Below are positions 36,650 to 48,581 of a DNA stretch of 64,000 nucleotides, one piece after another; position 1 is the stretch's first letter; each line of letters begins with the position of its first letter. Below the pieces are notes generated by a model that worked only from the letters and a program-made list of their open reading frames with translations, did no database searches and was not told the DNA's origin. The stretch covers positions 36,234,467-36,298,466 of the forward strand of contig JBANSL010000004.1 in assembly GCA_037127255.1 (NCBI GenBank), read 5' to 3'. This DNA is from Persicaria tinctoria. Its lineage: Eukaryota > Streptophyta > Magnoliopsida > Caryophyllales > Polygonaceae. A program made the translations under genes and the position numbers.

Positions 36650-36651
<2 letters not shown>

Positions 36652-37585
36652 GAACTATCCAATGCATTCATCTCTTAGAATGCATTTGTGAGACTGATCC
36701 TCAACCATTGGATTAAAACCAAATAGAGAGGGCTATGATTAAAAGATAATTTTTGGAAATTATTTTTTAAAATACACAATATTTTATGGAAAAATGTCAA
36801 ACCATATGGAAAAATGTCAAACCATATATTTTCACCAAATCTTTATCGCTTACCCGAAATCAAAATAAAATCAAAACCACCATCTAAATTTTTTCTAGGA
36901 AAACCACGCAAAATGTACGTTCAAATTTATTCCCATGTTCAAAATTTTCGAATATTCAGATGAATATAAGGTATTATATTCAAATGAATATTAAGAAAAC
37001 ATTCAGATAAAATGTAAAACGTTAATTTATTCTCACTTTCAAAATTTTCAAATATTCTTTTGAATATAGAGTATCATATTCAGATGAATATAATGTATTA
37101 TATTCAAATGAATATTAAGAAAATATTCAAATGAATATTCGAATATTCATTTGAATATCTGTATTCATACGAATATTCATTTGAATATTCGTATTCATTG
37201 AATATTCATACGAATATTCAGATGAATATACAATATTATACGTATATTCATCATCCTAATATCCTCCCACCCAAATAATTCTGCAGAAAGTAAGGGTTCA
37301 TAGAGTTGAACCATATGCATTCCTTCTCCCACCCAACAATTAATTAATCAGTGAATTTATTTGGTGATAAACCATGTGAGATAACGACTACGTTGGATGG
37401 TTTATTGATTAGGAGATAAACAAGGGATTTGGAGACCTAAATTGATTGTTTCTTTATTTATATTTATTTCCTTTTTTTATTGGATGCATATTTAAATCTA
37501 ACCATCCAAATGTTTACCATCCGACGGTTCATAAAGGGTCTCACGAATGCATTCTAAGAGGTGAATGCATGTCAAAGCTCCCATA
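36650..37585. mobile_element. MITE-like element with imperfect terminal inverted repeats
   Basis: The left end has GCATTCATCTCTTAGAATGC and the right end, inverted, has GCATTCACCTCTTAGAATGC, followed on both sides by GTGAGAC. The arms match imperfectly over roughly 50 bp. The middle (36945-37240) is an array of palindromic GAATATTCATTTGAATATTC-like words. No coding capacity. Exact ends are obscured by flanking TA repeats. Confidence 0.7.
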
Positions 37586-37925
37586 TATATATATTAATAC
37601 ATGTATTATCTTTTCAATTTCTAAATGTGTGGTTGAATGATGGACAATCTACTGCAATCAAACTCTTAGTCTCCAAAATGTTGCAAAGGGAATTCTTGCT
37701 TTGACAACAAGCTCATCCGGTTGTGAAAGAAATTGAAGTGTCTTCGAATGGGTATTTGGATTCTCATTTTAATATCTTTTAAATTATTCTCCATTCTAAA
37801 TTATTTGTACTTATTGTACATTTGTACATTCTATATATTTATTTCAATGTTTAAACATGTAGATTCACTCAAAGAAAAGGAATAGATTAGATACAAATCG
37901 GATGAAAAAGCTAGTGTATGTTCTG

Positions 37926-38051
37926 ATAGATTACATAGATGTCATATTGTATAGTGGGCCAAATGGGCCAAATATCTTGTAACCTATATATATGATTGTC
38001 TAATGAATGAAACCCTCAAGGAGAACTTTACATCAATTTCATGATCTCACA
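37926..38051 (+). repeat. Copia LTR, 3' part
   Basis: Ends CA directly before TGGTATCAC (38052-38060), a Met-tRNA-type PBS. The LTR start cannot be fixed. Confidence 0.55.
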
Positions 38052-38231
38052 TGGTATCACAACCTAAACCCTAATTTCTTCTTCCCCACCCCGCTAGCCG
38101 CCGCCGCCGATCTCTCTCTCTCTCTTCTCCCCTCGCCTCACCGACCCGTCCCTCCCACTGTCGCCGGCCTCCCCCTCTCGGCCTCCCTCTCCCTCTAGCC
38201 CCACCGGCCTCTCCCTCCCCCACCTCTCCCA

Positions 38232-39105
38232 ATGGCCGAAGCTCCCCCTAACAAACCGCCCTTCCACTTCGCTCTCACAATCTCAAACATAAAAAACGGC
38301 ATCCCGATCATCCTTGATCATGAATCTAGCTCCTACACCATGTGGTCTCACCTCTTCACGACCCATGTCAAGGCTCATAAGGTCCTCCACCATATTGATT
38401 CATCTATCGATCGTCCCGTCACTGAGGACGACCATCTCTTCGCTCAACTAGACATCATCGTTCTTCAATTGATCTTCAACATCATCTCCAAAGATTTATT
38501 GACAACCATCCTCGACCCCAAAGACAACGCCTTGGGTGCCTGGACCAAGCTTCAGGGTCTCTTTCAGGACAACAAGTCCACCCGTGCCGTCTACCTAGAG
38601 CACGAAGTCTCAAGTTGCAAGCTTGCGTCTTTCCCGTCGATCTCCGCCTACTGTCAACATATGAAAACCATGTCTGATCAATTGGCCGTCGTCGACTCCA
38701 AACCTAGCGCTACTCGCCTTGTCCTCCAAGTACTCTCGGGTCTTCCCTCTGAATACAATGATGTTGCTACTCATATTCAGCAGACGGAACCTCTCCCCAC
38801 CTTCGAGAAGACCTGGTCTCAGTTGATCCTGGAGGAGACTCGTCTTCACCGTCAGACCACCGACGCCGCCAAGGACAAAACCGCCCTTGTCTCGTCAAGC
38901 GACCTGGACGAAACCTATGCCACACAGCAAAGCCGCAGCAACAACCAGTCCGTGCAGGGAGGCGGCGGTCGCAGCAATGGTCGAATTCCCCTCACCCCTC
39001 CTAGTCTCCCATCCCCGACTTCAACCCTCCTTGGATGCCCTATGGCTACCCGCCTCCGACATAACGCCCACTTGCAATGGGTACCTGCCTTGCCAAACAC
39101 CAGTG
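38232..39105 (+). pseudogene. Ty1/copia gag fragment
   Basis: ATG 38232 opens a frame typical of plant copia gag: YTMWSHLFTTHVKAHKVLHH near residues 35-55, AWTKLQGLFQDNKSTRAVYL around 102-121, and a spacer-rich part toward the end. A frameshift near 38990 puts the continuing PPWMPYGYPPP segment into another frame. The sequence stops at about 39105, before any zinc knuckle or pol. With the PBS and LTR piece upstream this is the 5' end of a truncated copia element. The open frame to 39287 beyond 39105 is not element sequence. Confidence 0.8.
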
Positions 39106-39426
39106 TAGTTTTTTTTATTAAAACATTTTTTTTTTCTGTAGTTTTTCCCTTCCCTTCCATTGTTGTCCCTTCTTCCTCTTTAGATTTTTTGAACTCTGAC
39201 CGCCGTTCCTCCTTTTCCATCGAATCAACCTCTTTGTGTGGTTTTTTGTTTGGATTTTCGTCGATTCTTACTTCTCAGCTAGCCTAGGGTTTTAGGGTTT
39301 CCTTCGGCGCGCTTTTCGCTAGTCTCTCACACAGCTATTAAAAACTTGGCCAATCCACTTAAAATGGGGAAAAAAATTCTTCAAAACTAAAGAAAATTTG
39401 GGGGTTTGTTGAATGTACTTGTTGCT
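39106..39426. other. Unassigned spacer
   Basis: T-rich start (39106-39140), then ordinary AT-rich DNA. No gene or repeat is recognised. Confidence 0.4.
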
Positions 39427-39744
39427 CAGGGGTATGGCTATTATATGAACTAACCCAGCTCCGCTCGACTCGGAATCGGCTCGAAAAAACTCCACTCGAG
39501 CTCACTCACTTATTTAAACAAGCCGAGTTTGAACAAATTTTTAAGCTCGGTTGAAAGCTTGGCTCGTTTGAATAAAGCTCGAAAAAAGCTCGGCTCGAGC
39601 TCGTTCATTTCCTAAACAAGCCGAGCTTGAACAAAATAAAAAACTTGTTTAAAAATTAGGCTCGGCTCAGCTCGAACTCGTTTAACAAACGAACCAAGCT
39701 TGAACATGTCAAGCTCGGCTCGTTCAGCTCGAATAACACCCCTA
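39427..39744. mobile_element. Short non-autonomous hAT-like repeat (CTCGGCTCG family)
   Basis: Ends resemble hAT termini: CAGGGGTATGGC at left; at right, inverted, TAGGGGTGTTATTCGAGC. The interior is rich in AGCTCGGCTCG and AACAAGCCGAGC words. A second copy, interrupted by a MULE, lies at 43291-53704. No clear TSD for this copy. Confidence 0.6.
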
Positions 39745-39774
39745 CTCGGGGGCTACTAATCTAACAAAGAAGAG

Positions 39775-42700
39775 CTATCCTTCAATAGCAGTGTCGGCTT
39801 CTTTAACCCGTGGTGGCCTCCACTTGCGATCGAATTCACCTCTGCCTATGATTCGACTTGATTTATCCTTCTCATCGATGGCCACCAGCTTCTCATCGAT
39901 CAGTTCCAGCAACTCCTGTAGCCCAACTCCAGTCACTGCAGATGTCTTCACGTGGGGTGTCCCTTCACTTTGAAGCCCTTCTATTTCGTATGCTACACCA
40001 TTTTGAGCAGAGTGAGCTTGCTCTTCTTCTGAGTCATTGCCATCTGGACCAACCCAACCATCAGAGTGAGCTTCCACCATCTGTTTGTCATCAGCTCCTG
40101 ACGCTACACCAACTTCTTCATCATTTTCGTTTTCGTGTTGAAGCTCCTCTTCCATGTTGTCAGTGATGAACTCTTCATCGTTAAAAGAATGTTCTACTGA
40201 ATCCAGCTTTTCTTGAATGTCAATCTTATCGGTTTCAATTGATAAATTGGACAAAGAAACACAAAATCAGAGAGGAACCATATGAGCAGAGCTGAAAGTG
40301 AAGCCAGAAGAAGTGATCAAAGTACCTTGTTCCAAACTTCAACCATGTTATGAATCTTATCATCTGCAACACCTATCTGCTTGAGAACTTGCAGCACAGC
40401 AAATCTGTGTTCCTCGAGATTTGGTGCAGTGGAGTCTAAAACATGCTGTAGAAAGTCGGCGTATATGATAAGAAAGTTGCACACAAAGTATTAACCGAAC
40501 ACTGATTCACTTGTATTTCGCTTTGAATTTCAAGGTTTTGCATCAATCCAAGCAATTTCAATATCTCATTAGAAACCAAATTTGCAACTTACCACAAGGA
40601 GGTCTGCTTCCGCAACTTCTTCCAAGGTGGCGTGAAATGCTTCAATCAACTATAAGACATTAAATAAATCAAGATAAAACTTATATTCACGCAAATGAAA
40701 GGCAGCTGCATAACATGTATAGTGACATACTTGCACAGGCAAATCTGATATGAATCCCACAGTATCACTGAGAAGTACTCTCCTCCTGATAATTGACATG
40801 TGAAAGCCGGTGAATGATTAATTTATATTCAAGTGATATTAATCCATGCTACTAAATTTGTCAAAACCTTTTCTATTCTAGAGAAAGATACAATACTTGA
40901 ATAATTACCCTGAAGGAAGTGTCATGCCTCTTGATCTAGGGTCAACAGTTGCAAATAGTCTGCATGAAATGGAGGCGTGTCAAGAAGAGAAGCCCGACAC
41001 GAATATAGAGACATACATGACTGATAGTAACAATCTATAAGAATGTGGTGTTAAACACAAATGAGACATTGGATCAAAACTAACCCACCTGTCATCAGTA
41101 TACATGTCACTATCTGAAAGTACACTGACCAAAGTGGATTTCCCCTGTTGAAAACAAAAAAACAATCGATCAATCAACTGCTGAAGTTTTCATGCCCTAT
41201 ATGAAAAGAGAATAAGGATCTGTTAGGTATAGAGGCAAGGGAAAGGACTAGGCTATTTTTTGAGGGATTAACATTGAACTTCACTCAACTTTTCCACATT
41301 ATCATCATCTTTCCTTAAGTTATCAAATGAAATTGCAATCGATTCTCATCACTCACAGCATTTGTGTATCCAACAATAGCAATAGTGGCAAGCCCTTGGC
41401 CATCTGATCCACCTCGTCTCTTCCGAGATGCACGCTGCAAGGCACGTGAACGACGAACTTCTTCAATTTCAGCCGTCAGACGCATTCGTCTTTCAGAAAT
41501 CCTGTAATTTTAATTGTATTAAATTATATTGTACAATGACAGCCATAGAAACGAACACTACAAGTGTCAAAATTTTACTAAAGTTGAGGGTCAACAATTA
41601 TTATCAGGAAAACAACATTGATACATGAACATAAGGTGCAAAGCTTCAAGCAATTTCAGTGATCTATGCCTCTATGGTGATTTCCTTCTATCCAAAATGC
41701 ATACACAACCAGGGTAGGCACTAATTAACCATCCATTTTTTTTATCAGCATATATGCAGACATCTAGAACCAATCAAGTGCCAAATGCAAGAAAATAGAC
41801 TTTAAAGAAGTAAACCTTCGACGTTGAAGCTCAAGCTCAGTTTCTCCAGCTCCACTGATGAAGCCAGTGCCACCACTACCTCTCCTGCAATTATTATTCA
41901 TGCACTTCATTGATCAGTTCCACGAACAATTAGACTGACAACAGAGGTAACCAGTAAACAATGAGCAAAGCAAATCTCCAAACCGTGGACAGAAGCCATG
42001 AACATGTAACTTTTGTGATATGTACAATAGAATACAAGCCTTGTTGGCATTCATTAATAAGGTTAGTATGGAAAAAAAAAATCCATCTCTTCAAATTATG
42101 CAGATTGCAGAGGTTCAAGCCTCACCCTCGAGCACTAACAACTTCACTTCCACCATCACCTCTAGCTCCAAAAGTCCCACGTCCAGAAAGGCCACGCTCC
42201 CGAACAAGGCGTGACTTCTTGTACATTAAAGCTGCCAACTCAGCCTAAATCATCAAAAGAAACAACACTGAAAAAACTTCCCAAATGCAAGATTCGGAAC
42301 AAAAGCAAGCACCATTTAAACTACACTATTTACTTATTTAGCACCTGCAGCTTTGCTTCCTTGGTATAGGCATGAGCATGGAAAATCTCGATGATGAGTG
42401 CCACACGATCCAAAACAGGTTTTTCCCAAGCTTTCTGCAGACAGCAGAGTCATATGCAACTCAAGTAAGAACCTCAGCAGGCAAAATTTATAAAGGAACA
42501 TAACATTTCAGATTCCCAACAAAGATTATAGCTTTGCCTCTAGATTTCTCTGCTGTGTTCCAGACAACATTGCATTTACGAAGATGGCATCCAGATTGTT
42601 CTGTCACCACCAAACAATTAACAATCAGAAACAATAAGAAACGGAAGTGCCTGACTCAGGAATGAAAATTATGAAATTGCTTGCCTCTGATTCCGCAGCA

Positions 42701-43227
42701 AGTATATGAGAATGGATAGTTTTGATTGTCCCAGGTCCAAAATACGTAGCTGCATAAGTGTAAAGAAGATCTTACCATCAATATCAACTGGCAACAAAAC
42801 CCTAAGACATCTCATCTCAATCTCAATTGAAAATAAATGAAGAGATGAAATTGAAACCTGCTCTAGACTTGGAAGAAGAGGTGAGAGGGTTTTGAACAAC
42901 AACATGAGGCGAGGAGGGTTTAAGCGCCAAATCGGTGGAGAAAAAGCCATCGCGCTGCTCATCAAGAGAGTTGGCAAGATTCAGAGCTTCGCTGAGCTTC
43001 GAGTGCAAGAGTTCGTCGGGACGAAGACGAGGCTGAACGACGAACAGCTTGGGGGAATCATTTTCGCTTACGTCGACGTTGGATTCATCGTGTCTCCTGA
43101 GAAGCGAAGGTGTGTCTGTGAACGGCGAAGAAGAAGAAGAAGAAAAACCTGATCGCAGAACAGGGAGAGGAGACCGGCGAAGGCAGAGTGACTTCGCTCT
43201 GAGAATTCGAGAGCAGTTCATCATCAT
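39775..43227 (-). CDS. HflX-family GTPase, organelle-type, 13 exons
   Basis: The bacterial HflX family are ribosome-associated GTPases; plant nuclear copies are predicted to act in chloroplasts or mitochondria. Predicted exons in transcript order: 43227-42858, 42749-42685, 42600-42538, 42434-42345, 42244-42126, 41884-41816, 41501-41357, 41144-41089, 40959-40909, 40785-40731, 40649-40593, 40445-40326, 40224-39775. They total 1710 nt, an exact open frame of 569 aa. The start is the first of three ATGs; an Arg/Ser-rich N-terminus looks like a transit peptide. Family marks: FVVQPRL, YFGPGT, NAMLSG, LDRVALI, the glycine-rich GAGETELELQRRR segment, G1 GYTNAGKST, G3 DTVG, G4 NKID and the terminal KTSAVTGVGL (G5). 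The C-terminus has an acidic insertion. Introns after exons 2 and 3 use GC donors. A TE insertion begins 64 bp upstream of the start. Confidence 0.93.
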
Positions 43228-44022
43228 CGCGGAGGCGGACTTCTTTCCGTCCAAATTGAAGCATCGGGTTTCCGGTGTTCAGCCTGTGAGTAGGAGCGTT
43301 ATTCGAGCCGAACGAGCTGAGTTTAACACGTTCAAGTTTGGTTCGTTTGTTAAACGATGAGTCTAATTTTTAAACGAGTTTTTTATTTTGTTCAAGCTTA
43401 GCTTGTTTATAAAATGAACGAGCTCAAGACGAGTTTTTTTTCGAGGTTTTAAGTAGTTCTACTAGGGGGTTTTTTGCTAAGTGGCCATTTGGGGACCAAA
43501 TTTGAAGTCATACACAAGGGTTACAATATTAGGTAAGTGTCCACATTTTCCAATTATACCCCTGCCTTACTAATCTCGTTTGTTTCTTCAATTTCACGGA
43601 AAGAGAGAAACACAGCACAGCTCGGAGCGACGAAGAAGGCGATTTCGATCTGGCTTCAATTTCTCCAGCAACGCAGTTGATTTCAGCCCCAATTTTCGAC
43701 GATTTCGAGCTCTTCATTTGGATCTGAAGAGAGATCTGGTCGGAAATAGCAATGTAAGCCAAAATTCGAGTTTCAACAGGGAAGCCAAAATTCGAAAACA
43801 GCATTATCTGTAATTTGCTTTGAATATAGTACTGTATTTTGAAGCACAATTATTGTCTGAGCTGCGGATTTGGATAACAATTTGGAAAACAATTGATTGC
43901 ATAAATATCAGATTGTGATTTTGACATCAGATGTCGATTTTGATATAAGTGACTGGTGTTGTGATTGTAGAACTGTAATCTAGATTGTATTGTAATTTAA
44001 GATGCTTGTGTTTTGATTATAC

Positions 44023-44553
44023 TGTTGTAACCAAAATTACACTGTAACCTATATGTGGATATCTGAGTTTGAGTGCATTTGTGTAGCTGTAACCAAAATT
44101 ACACTGTAACCTATATGTGGGTAACTGAGTTTGAGTCCATCTGTGTAGCTGTAACCAAAATTACACTGTAACCTGTATGTGGATATCTGAGTTTGAGTGC
44201 ATCTGTGTAGCTGTAACCAAAATTACACTGTAACTTGTATGTGGATATCTGAGTTTGAGTGCATTTGTGTAGCTGTAACCAAAATTGCACTGTAAACTGT
44301 ATGTGGATATCTGAGTTTGAGTGCATCTGTGTAGCGGTAATCAAAATTACACTGTAACCTATAGGTGGATATCTGAGTTTGAGTGCATCTGTGTAGCTTG
44401 TAACCAAAATTATACTGTAACCTATAGGTGGATATCTGAGTTTGAGTGCATCTGTGTAGCTTGTAACCAAAATTACACTGTAACCTATACGTGGGTATCT
44501 GAGTTTGAGTGCATCTGTGTAGCTGTAACCAAAATTACACTGTAACCTATAGA
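44023..44553. repeat. Minisatellite, nine units of 62-63 bp
   Basis: Each unit contains ACTGTAACC, then GTGGATATCTGAGTTTGAG, then a GTAGCTGTAACC stretch. It is near the left end of the MULE, upstream of the transposase ATG. Every unit carries the dispersed octamer, usually twice. Confidence 0.95.
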
Positions 44554-44606
44554 CTGTAATCATTGTATTAATGAAATTTAATACGTGTCACCAATGATCA
44601 GGTACA

Positions 44607-46135
44607 ATGGAAGCCAATCTGTTAACAGTAAAATTTGGAGGAAAATGGAAGTTGGAAGATGGTGATTTAGTTTTTGCTGGGGATGTGTCATCAAAGGTAA
44701 TTGTCATCAAGCAGGTTGTAACTCTGCATGAGATGAAGTCTGAGATACTGAACAGATTCAAAACGAGTGACAATTTGTCTTCTACTCTTCAATTCAGCCA
44801 CTTGCATCCATTCAAGGAAACTACTGAGCCATTTTCAATAGAGAATGAGACTAATTTCATGAGTTTTTTGCAAATTAATGAATTGAAGAATGTGAATTGG
44901 ACGTTGCCTTTATATGTTACAATTGTGAAGGAAATCACTGAAGAACAGGTTACAGAATCTATACATGATGAAAATCAATTGGCATTACATGCTTACAGTT
45001 ATGCCAAGGGTACAAATGCTATGGACGAGGACTTTGATGTGCAGGCTGGAAATGCAGAATCCATAAATGATGGATGTGATATGAATAGTAGTGGAGATGA
45101 CACATGGATTGAAAGTCGCATCAGTGCATGCAGTACAATGTCCATAAAATATACAGCACAACCTATATGTGAAAGAAAGGGAGAAATTCTTATATTTTTG
45201 GGACAACTGTTCTGAACAAAGGAAGATCTCAAACAGACTATTGAACTGTTGGCTGCACAAGAGGTGTTTGCTTACAAAGTGAAGAAGACAACACCATGTT
45301 ATTACAGAACAGCGTGCGTGGATAGCAGTTGCACCTGGAAAATACATGGCGCCATAATTGGTGGTTCAACTGTATTTATAATTAAGAAATACTTTAAGGA
45401 ACACACCTGCAGCATGGAAGTACGAATAGGAAAGCAACACCCTCTAAAATACATAGTCATAGCCGAAAGAATAAAACACAGGTGACATAGACTACAATCA
45501 GTTCTTCATTACATATTTTATTCACTGTAATCATGCTTCATTTCATATTTTATTCATTGTTGTACATAATATATACAATTTTGAACATGAGAAACAGGGT
45601 CCAACTCCAAGACAAATTAGAAACACGATGAGGAATGATTTCAAAGAGAATGTTAGCTACTGGAAATCTTGGAAGGCTCGTGATTTAGCAATAGAGATGA
45701 CAATGGGGACTTCAGAAGACAACTATGAATTAGTGCCATCATATTGTTGGGTCCTGAAGCAAGCAAATCTTCGAACTGTCACCTTCATTGAACTCGAGAG
45801 AAACTCAAAGTTCAAGTATGTGTTCAATGCCTTTGGACCATGAATCCGAGCATTTCCAATCCTACGAAAGGTACAGATTCATTTCATAAGAAAAAATTAC
45901 ACTGTAACCAAATAATTACCGAATAGAATTCAATTGTACAGGTTCTTGTGGTAGATGGTACATTTCTAAAAGGAAAATACAAAGGGACTCTTCTCACAGC
46001 TTCTGCACAAGATGCAAATCATCAAATATACCCTATTGCCTTTGCAGTGGTTGACTCAGAAAACAACGACTCTTGGGAGTGGTTCTTCAACAAGCTAGCA
46101 ACAGTCATCCCATCAAGTGAAGAGTTGGTTAAGTC
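44607..46135 (+). pseudogene. MURA-type MULE transposase, truncated
   Basis: The N-terminal part begins at ATG 44607. A TGA at 45213-45215 lies in an otherwise continuous frame that goes on with TKEDLKQTIELLAAQEVF and the MuDR-type N-terminal domain (CxxxxCTWKIHG, HTC) to about 45480. An intron follows, then the pre-catalytic part from about 45603 (PRQIRNTMRNDF), a further TGA near 45842, a small intron (about 45871-45941) and the first catalytic segment VVDGTFLKGKYKG. The frame ends at about 46135 at an inverted telomere-like repeat, so the rest of the catalytic core and any SWIM zinc finger are absent. Related MULE transposases are about 700-900 aa. Not functional. Confidence 0.85.
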
Positions 46136-46169
46136 TTTAGGGTTTAGGGCCAAGGCCCTAAACCCTAAA
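46136..46169. repeat. Inverted telomere-type repeat
   Basis: TTTAGGGTTTAGGGCC, spacer AA, then GGCCCTAAACCCTAAA: a perfect 16-bp inverted repeat of the plant telomere unit. It sits exactly where transposase homology ends. Confidence 0.9.
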
Positions 46170-46260
46170 CCCTACAATGTTAAGTACAGTATATCGTTAA
46201 GAGATGATTGTTGTAATCAAATGGAAAACCCTAGGACAAGGCCAAAAAAACCCTAAAGGG

Positions 46261-46845
46261 GCTAATGAGAAGCCAAAAGACATATGATGGACTGTTCTCC
46301 TTCATCATATGAATGGTTAAAATAGACATAGACGTTGTAACCACAGTTAAATCAGAGACATAGACATTGTCACCACTATGAAACAAGGGGAATAGACACT
46401 GTAATTACAGGTAAAACTTATAGATGTTTTCAAAATTATTCAAATAGAGACATAAACAATGACATATGCACTGTAACCACTATGAAAACATGTCCATGGA
46501 CACTGTAACCAAACGTGAAAACTTTGAGGATGACAACAAAAATAATAAAACCTTGACTTTGAAGTGGAATTATAGACTATTGTAATATATAATAGGGATA
46601 AAACAGTAAAAGATTCAAAGAAACATATAAATTACTAGAGCAGTAGCCTACAAATACATAATCTAAGTGTCACCAATGGCTGTCACCACGAGTTTTACAT
46701 CAACACAATACACAATAACCTGTCACCAATTCAAGTGTCACCATGGGCTATCACCACGACTGCTAAAAGAACAAAATATAGTCTAAACTGTCAGCAAATA
46801 CACTGTCACCACATAGTTCAACTAACACAAACTTAAATTTCACAA
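46261..46845. other. MULE intergenic DNA between convergent genes
   Basis: No gene. It contains plus-strand CTGTAACC and TGTCACC words at about 46475, 46504, 46667, 46681, 46718, 46734 and 46809. Confidence 0.6.
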
Positions 46846-47345
46846 CTAAACAAATGTCCACTGCTTCTTCATGAGATCATATGCAATCTTCTCACGATAT
46901 GCATTAACATACTCCTCATTCACAAGTTGAATATCACCACCAAAAACCAGAGACTCAATGTGCTTGATGGCGTAGACACCACATCTACATCTACATAAGA
47001 AGCAAAAAATAAACAATAAGAGACAAAAGGTGGACAGATAAAATGTCACAAAACAAAATACAACAAGATGGAAAACAGAATAAGTTATCCGTCTTCATTT
47101 TGAGGCAAGCCATCTACTCGGTCCATTTCAAAGGGAGTGTCATCCATCTTAGGAAAAAGACCAGACTTACTCAACATAACAGCAAGCACTTCACACGTTT
47201 TAGCAAACTTCGAAAGCAGCTCTTCGTTTTTAATGAAACTATGCTGGGAATCATAAACAAGAATCATCTTGTCGTCCAACACAATTTCAACGGCTACCCA
47301 GTGCATGTTGTCAAGATTGAAAGGAGCGTCAATCTTCTGAGCACC

Positions 47346-48581
47346 TGATAGAGTATATTTTAGTCATGTTTTTAGTGTAGAATTGCATATTAATTTAGAG
47401 CATTTTTACATATTTTATAGCTTAAGTTATATTATTTGGTTTTCGGAGTCTACACTATTATTTTTATATATTTCAGGTATTTTTGGGTTGGATCGTATGA
47501 ATTCGAAAATCGATGAAATTTATGGGATTATTTCGCAAATTGAAAGTGAAGAGGCCGGCTCGGATTCGCTGGGTGTGAAATTGGAGTTCCGATCGTGAAA
47601 GGGAGGAGGCCGCATTTAAGTGTTTCAATATATGCTCCGTATTATTTATCTTAATAAATGTAGATAGGTAGAATTAGTTATTTATTAATATTATATATCT
47701 TTACTAGATAGATGAAGATAGGTTTATTATATATACATAATACATTCATTCATACGGGAGGCTAAGGCCGAACATAAGAGGCCGAACGTGACTAACAGTG
47801 ACCGGTCGACTTTGATTCCTCTTAAACCCTAATTGTCTTTTGCTTTATTTTTATGGAGACCTAAACTCTCCCGTTCTGTCTACAATTTGAAGCTTTGTTT
47901 GATTGATTGTGAGTTTCTTAATCTTGTTCCTTATTTCCTATATTGAATGTTTCGACTTCTTTGTGCTTGAATGTTTTATTGTTTTATTCTGTCTTGTCTG
48001 ATCAACTTGGTAGAATCAATTCAACTGCTAGGGTTTTGTAGATTCCTGGTTGTGAACCTTAACCCAAGTGGCAAACTTGTTCCTTTAGGGCTGGTTGAAC
48101 TAATTGAATGAGTAGGAAGTTGGATGTGTTGTTAAATCCATCTTTAGGGACTGCAAATACCTTGGTTAATTTCTGAACTTAAAGCTATCAATTGGGTTAA
48201 ATCCTTCTTTAGGGATTGTTCGATTGATAAGGGTTGCTAGGACTGGTTGGACTAGTAACTATATTAGGTCGGGACAAGAGCATTCATAGGAAGATCAAAA
48301 GGACAAGAGGAAGTTACAATATCAATTCAACCAAATAAAGTGGATAGTTGTAGGTGGAACGATTTTATCTAAATTGCTTTGCATTAATTTGTTTATAGTT
48401 TATTTTATTTTCTTCTTAGTTTCACCACTCAAAAATCCCTATTTTGTCTTAATTGGTAAATAAACTTAACTTAGGAATAACTTAATTCTCTGTGGGATCG
48501 ACTCGTGCTTACCACGCTACATTAGTTAGGTAGGTTCGAATTTATTTTGATACGGTTTAGGCGACTAAAAACCGTCCATCA
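47346..48581 (+). mobile_element. Solo LTR F inside the Ulp1-like domain
   Basis: 1236 bp, TGATAGAG...CCGTCCATCA, with perfect TSD GCACC (47341-47345 and 48582-48586). Layout is like LTRs A-C (for example GAGTCTACAC near 47446). It interrupts the reading between KSWEGA and QKIDAPF. Confidence 0.94.

Larger units (their letters stand above)
36278..37925 (+). pseudogene. hAT transposase C-terminal fragment (Ac/DUF659-type), interrupted
   Basis: Three pieces read like the C-terminal part of a plant hAT transposase. 36320-36530 includes FGRALALKSCEKNDDAYD. 37640-37760 includes SSSGCERN followed by a nonsense codon and SVFEW. 37865-37920 includes SKKRNRLDTNRM. The gap between the first two holds a (TA)30 tract and a MITE-like repeat and looks like an enlarged intron. 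It is only a fragment; no N-terminal part or termini are seen. Confidence 0.7.

Noticed and set aside
38007..38198. Small plus-strand frame before the copia gag
   Set aside because: It spans the PBS and untranslated leader of the copia fragment and is Ser/Pro-rich through CT-rich DNA.
44023..44553. Regularly spaced repeats resembling a CRISPR array
   Set aside because: Units are contiguous 62-63 bp minisatellite copies with no unique spacers, inside a plant transposon.
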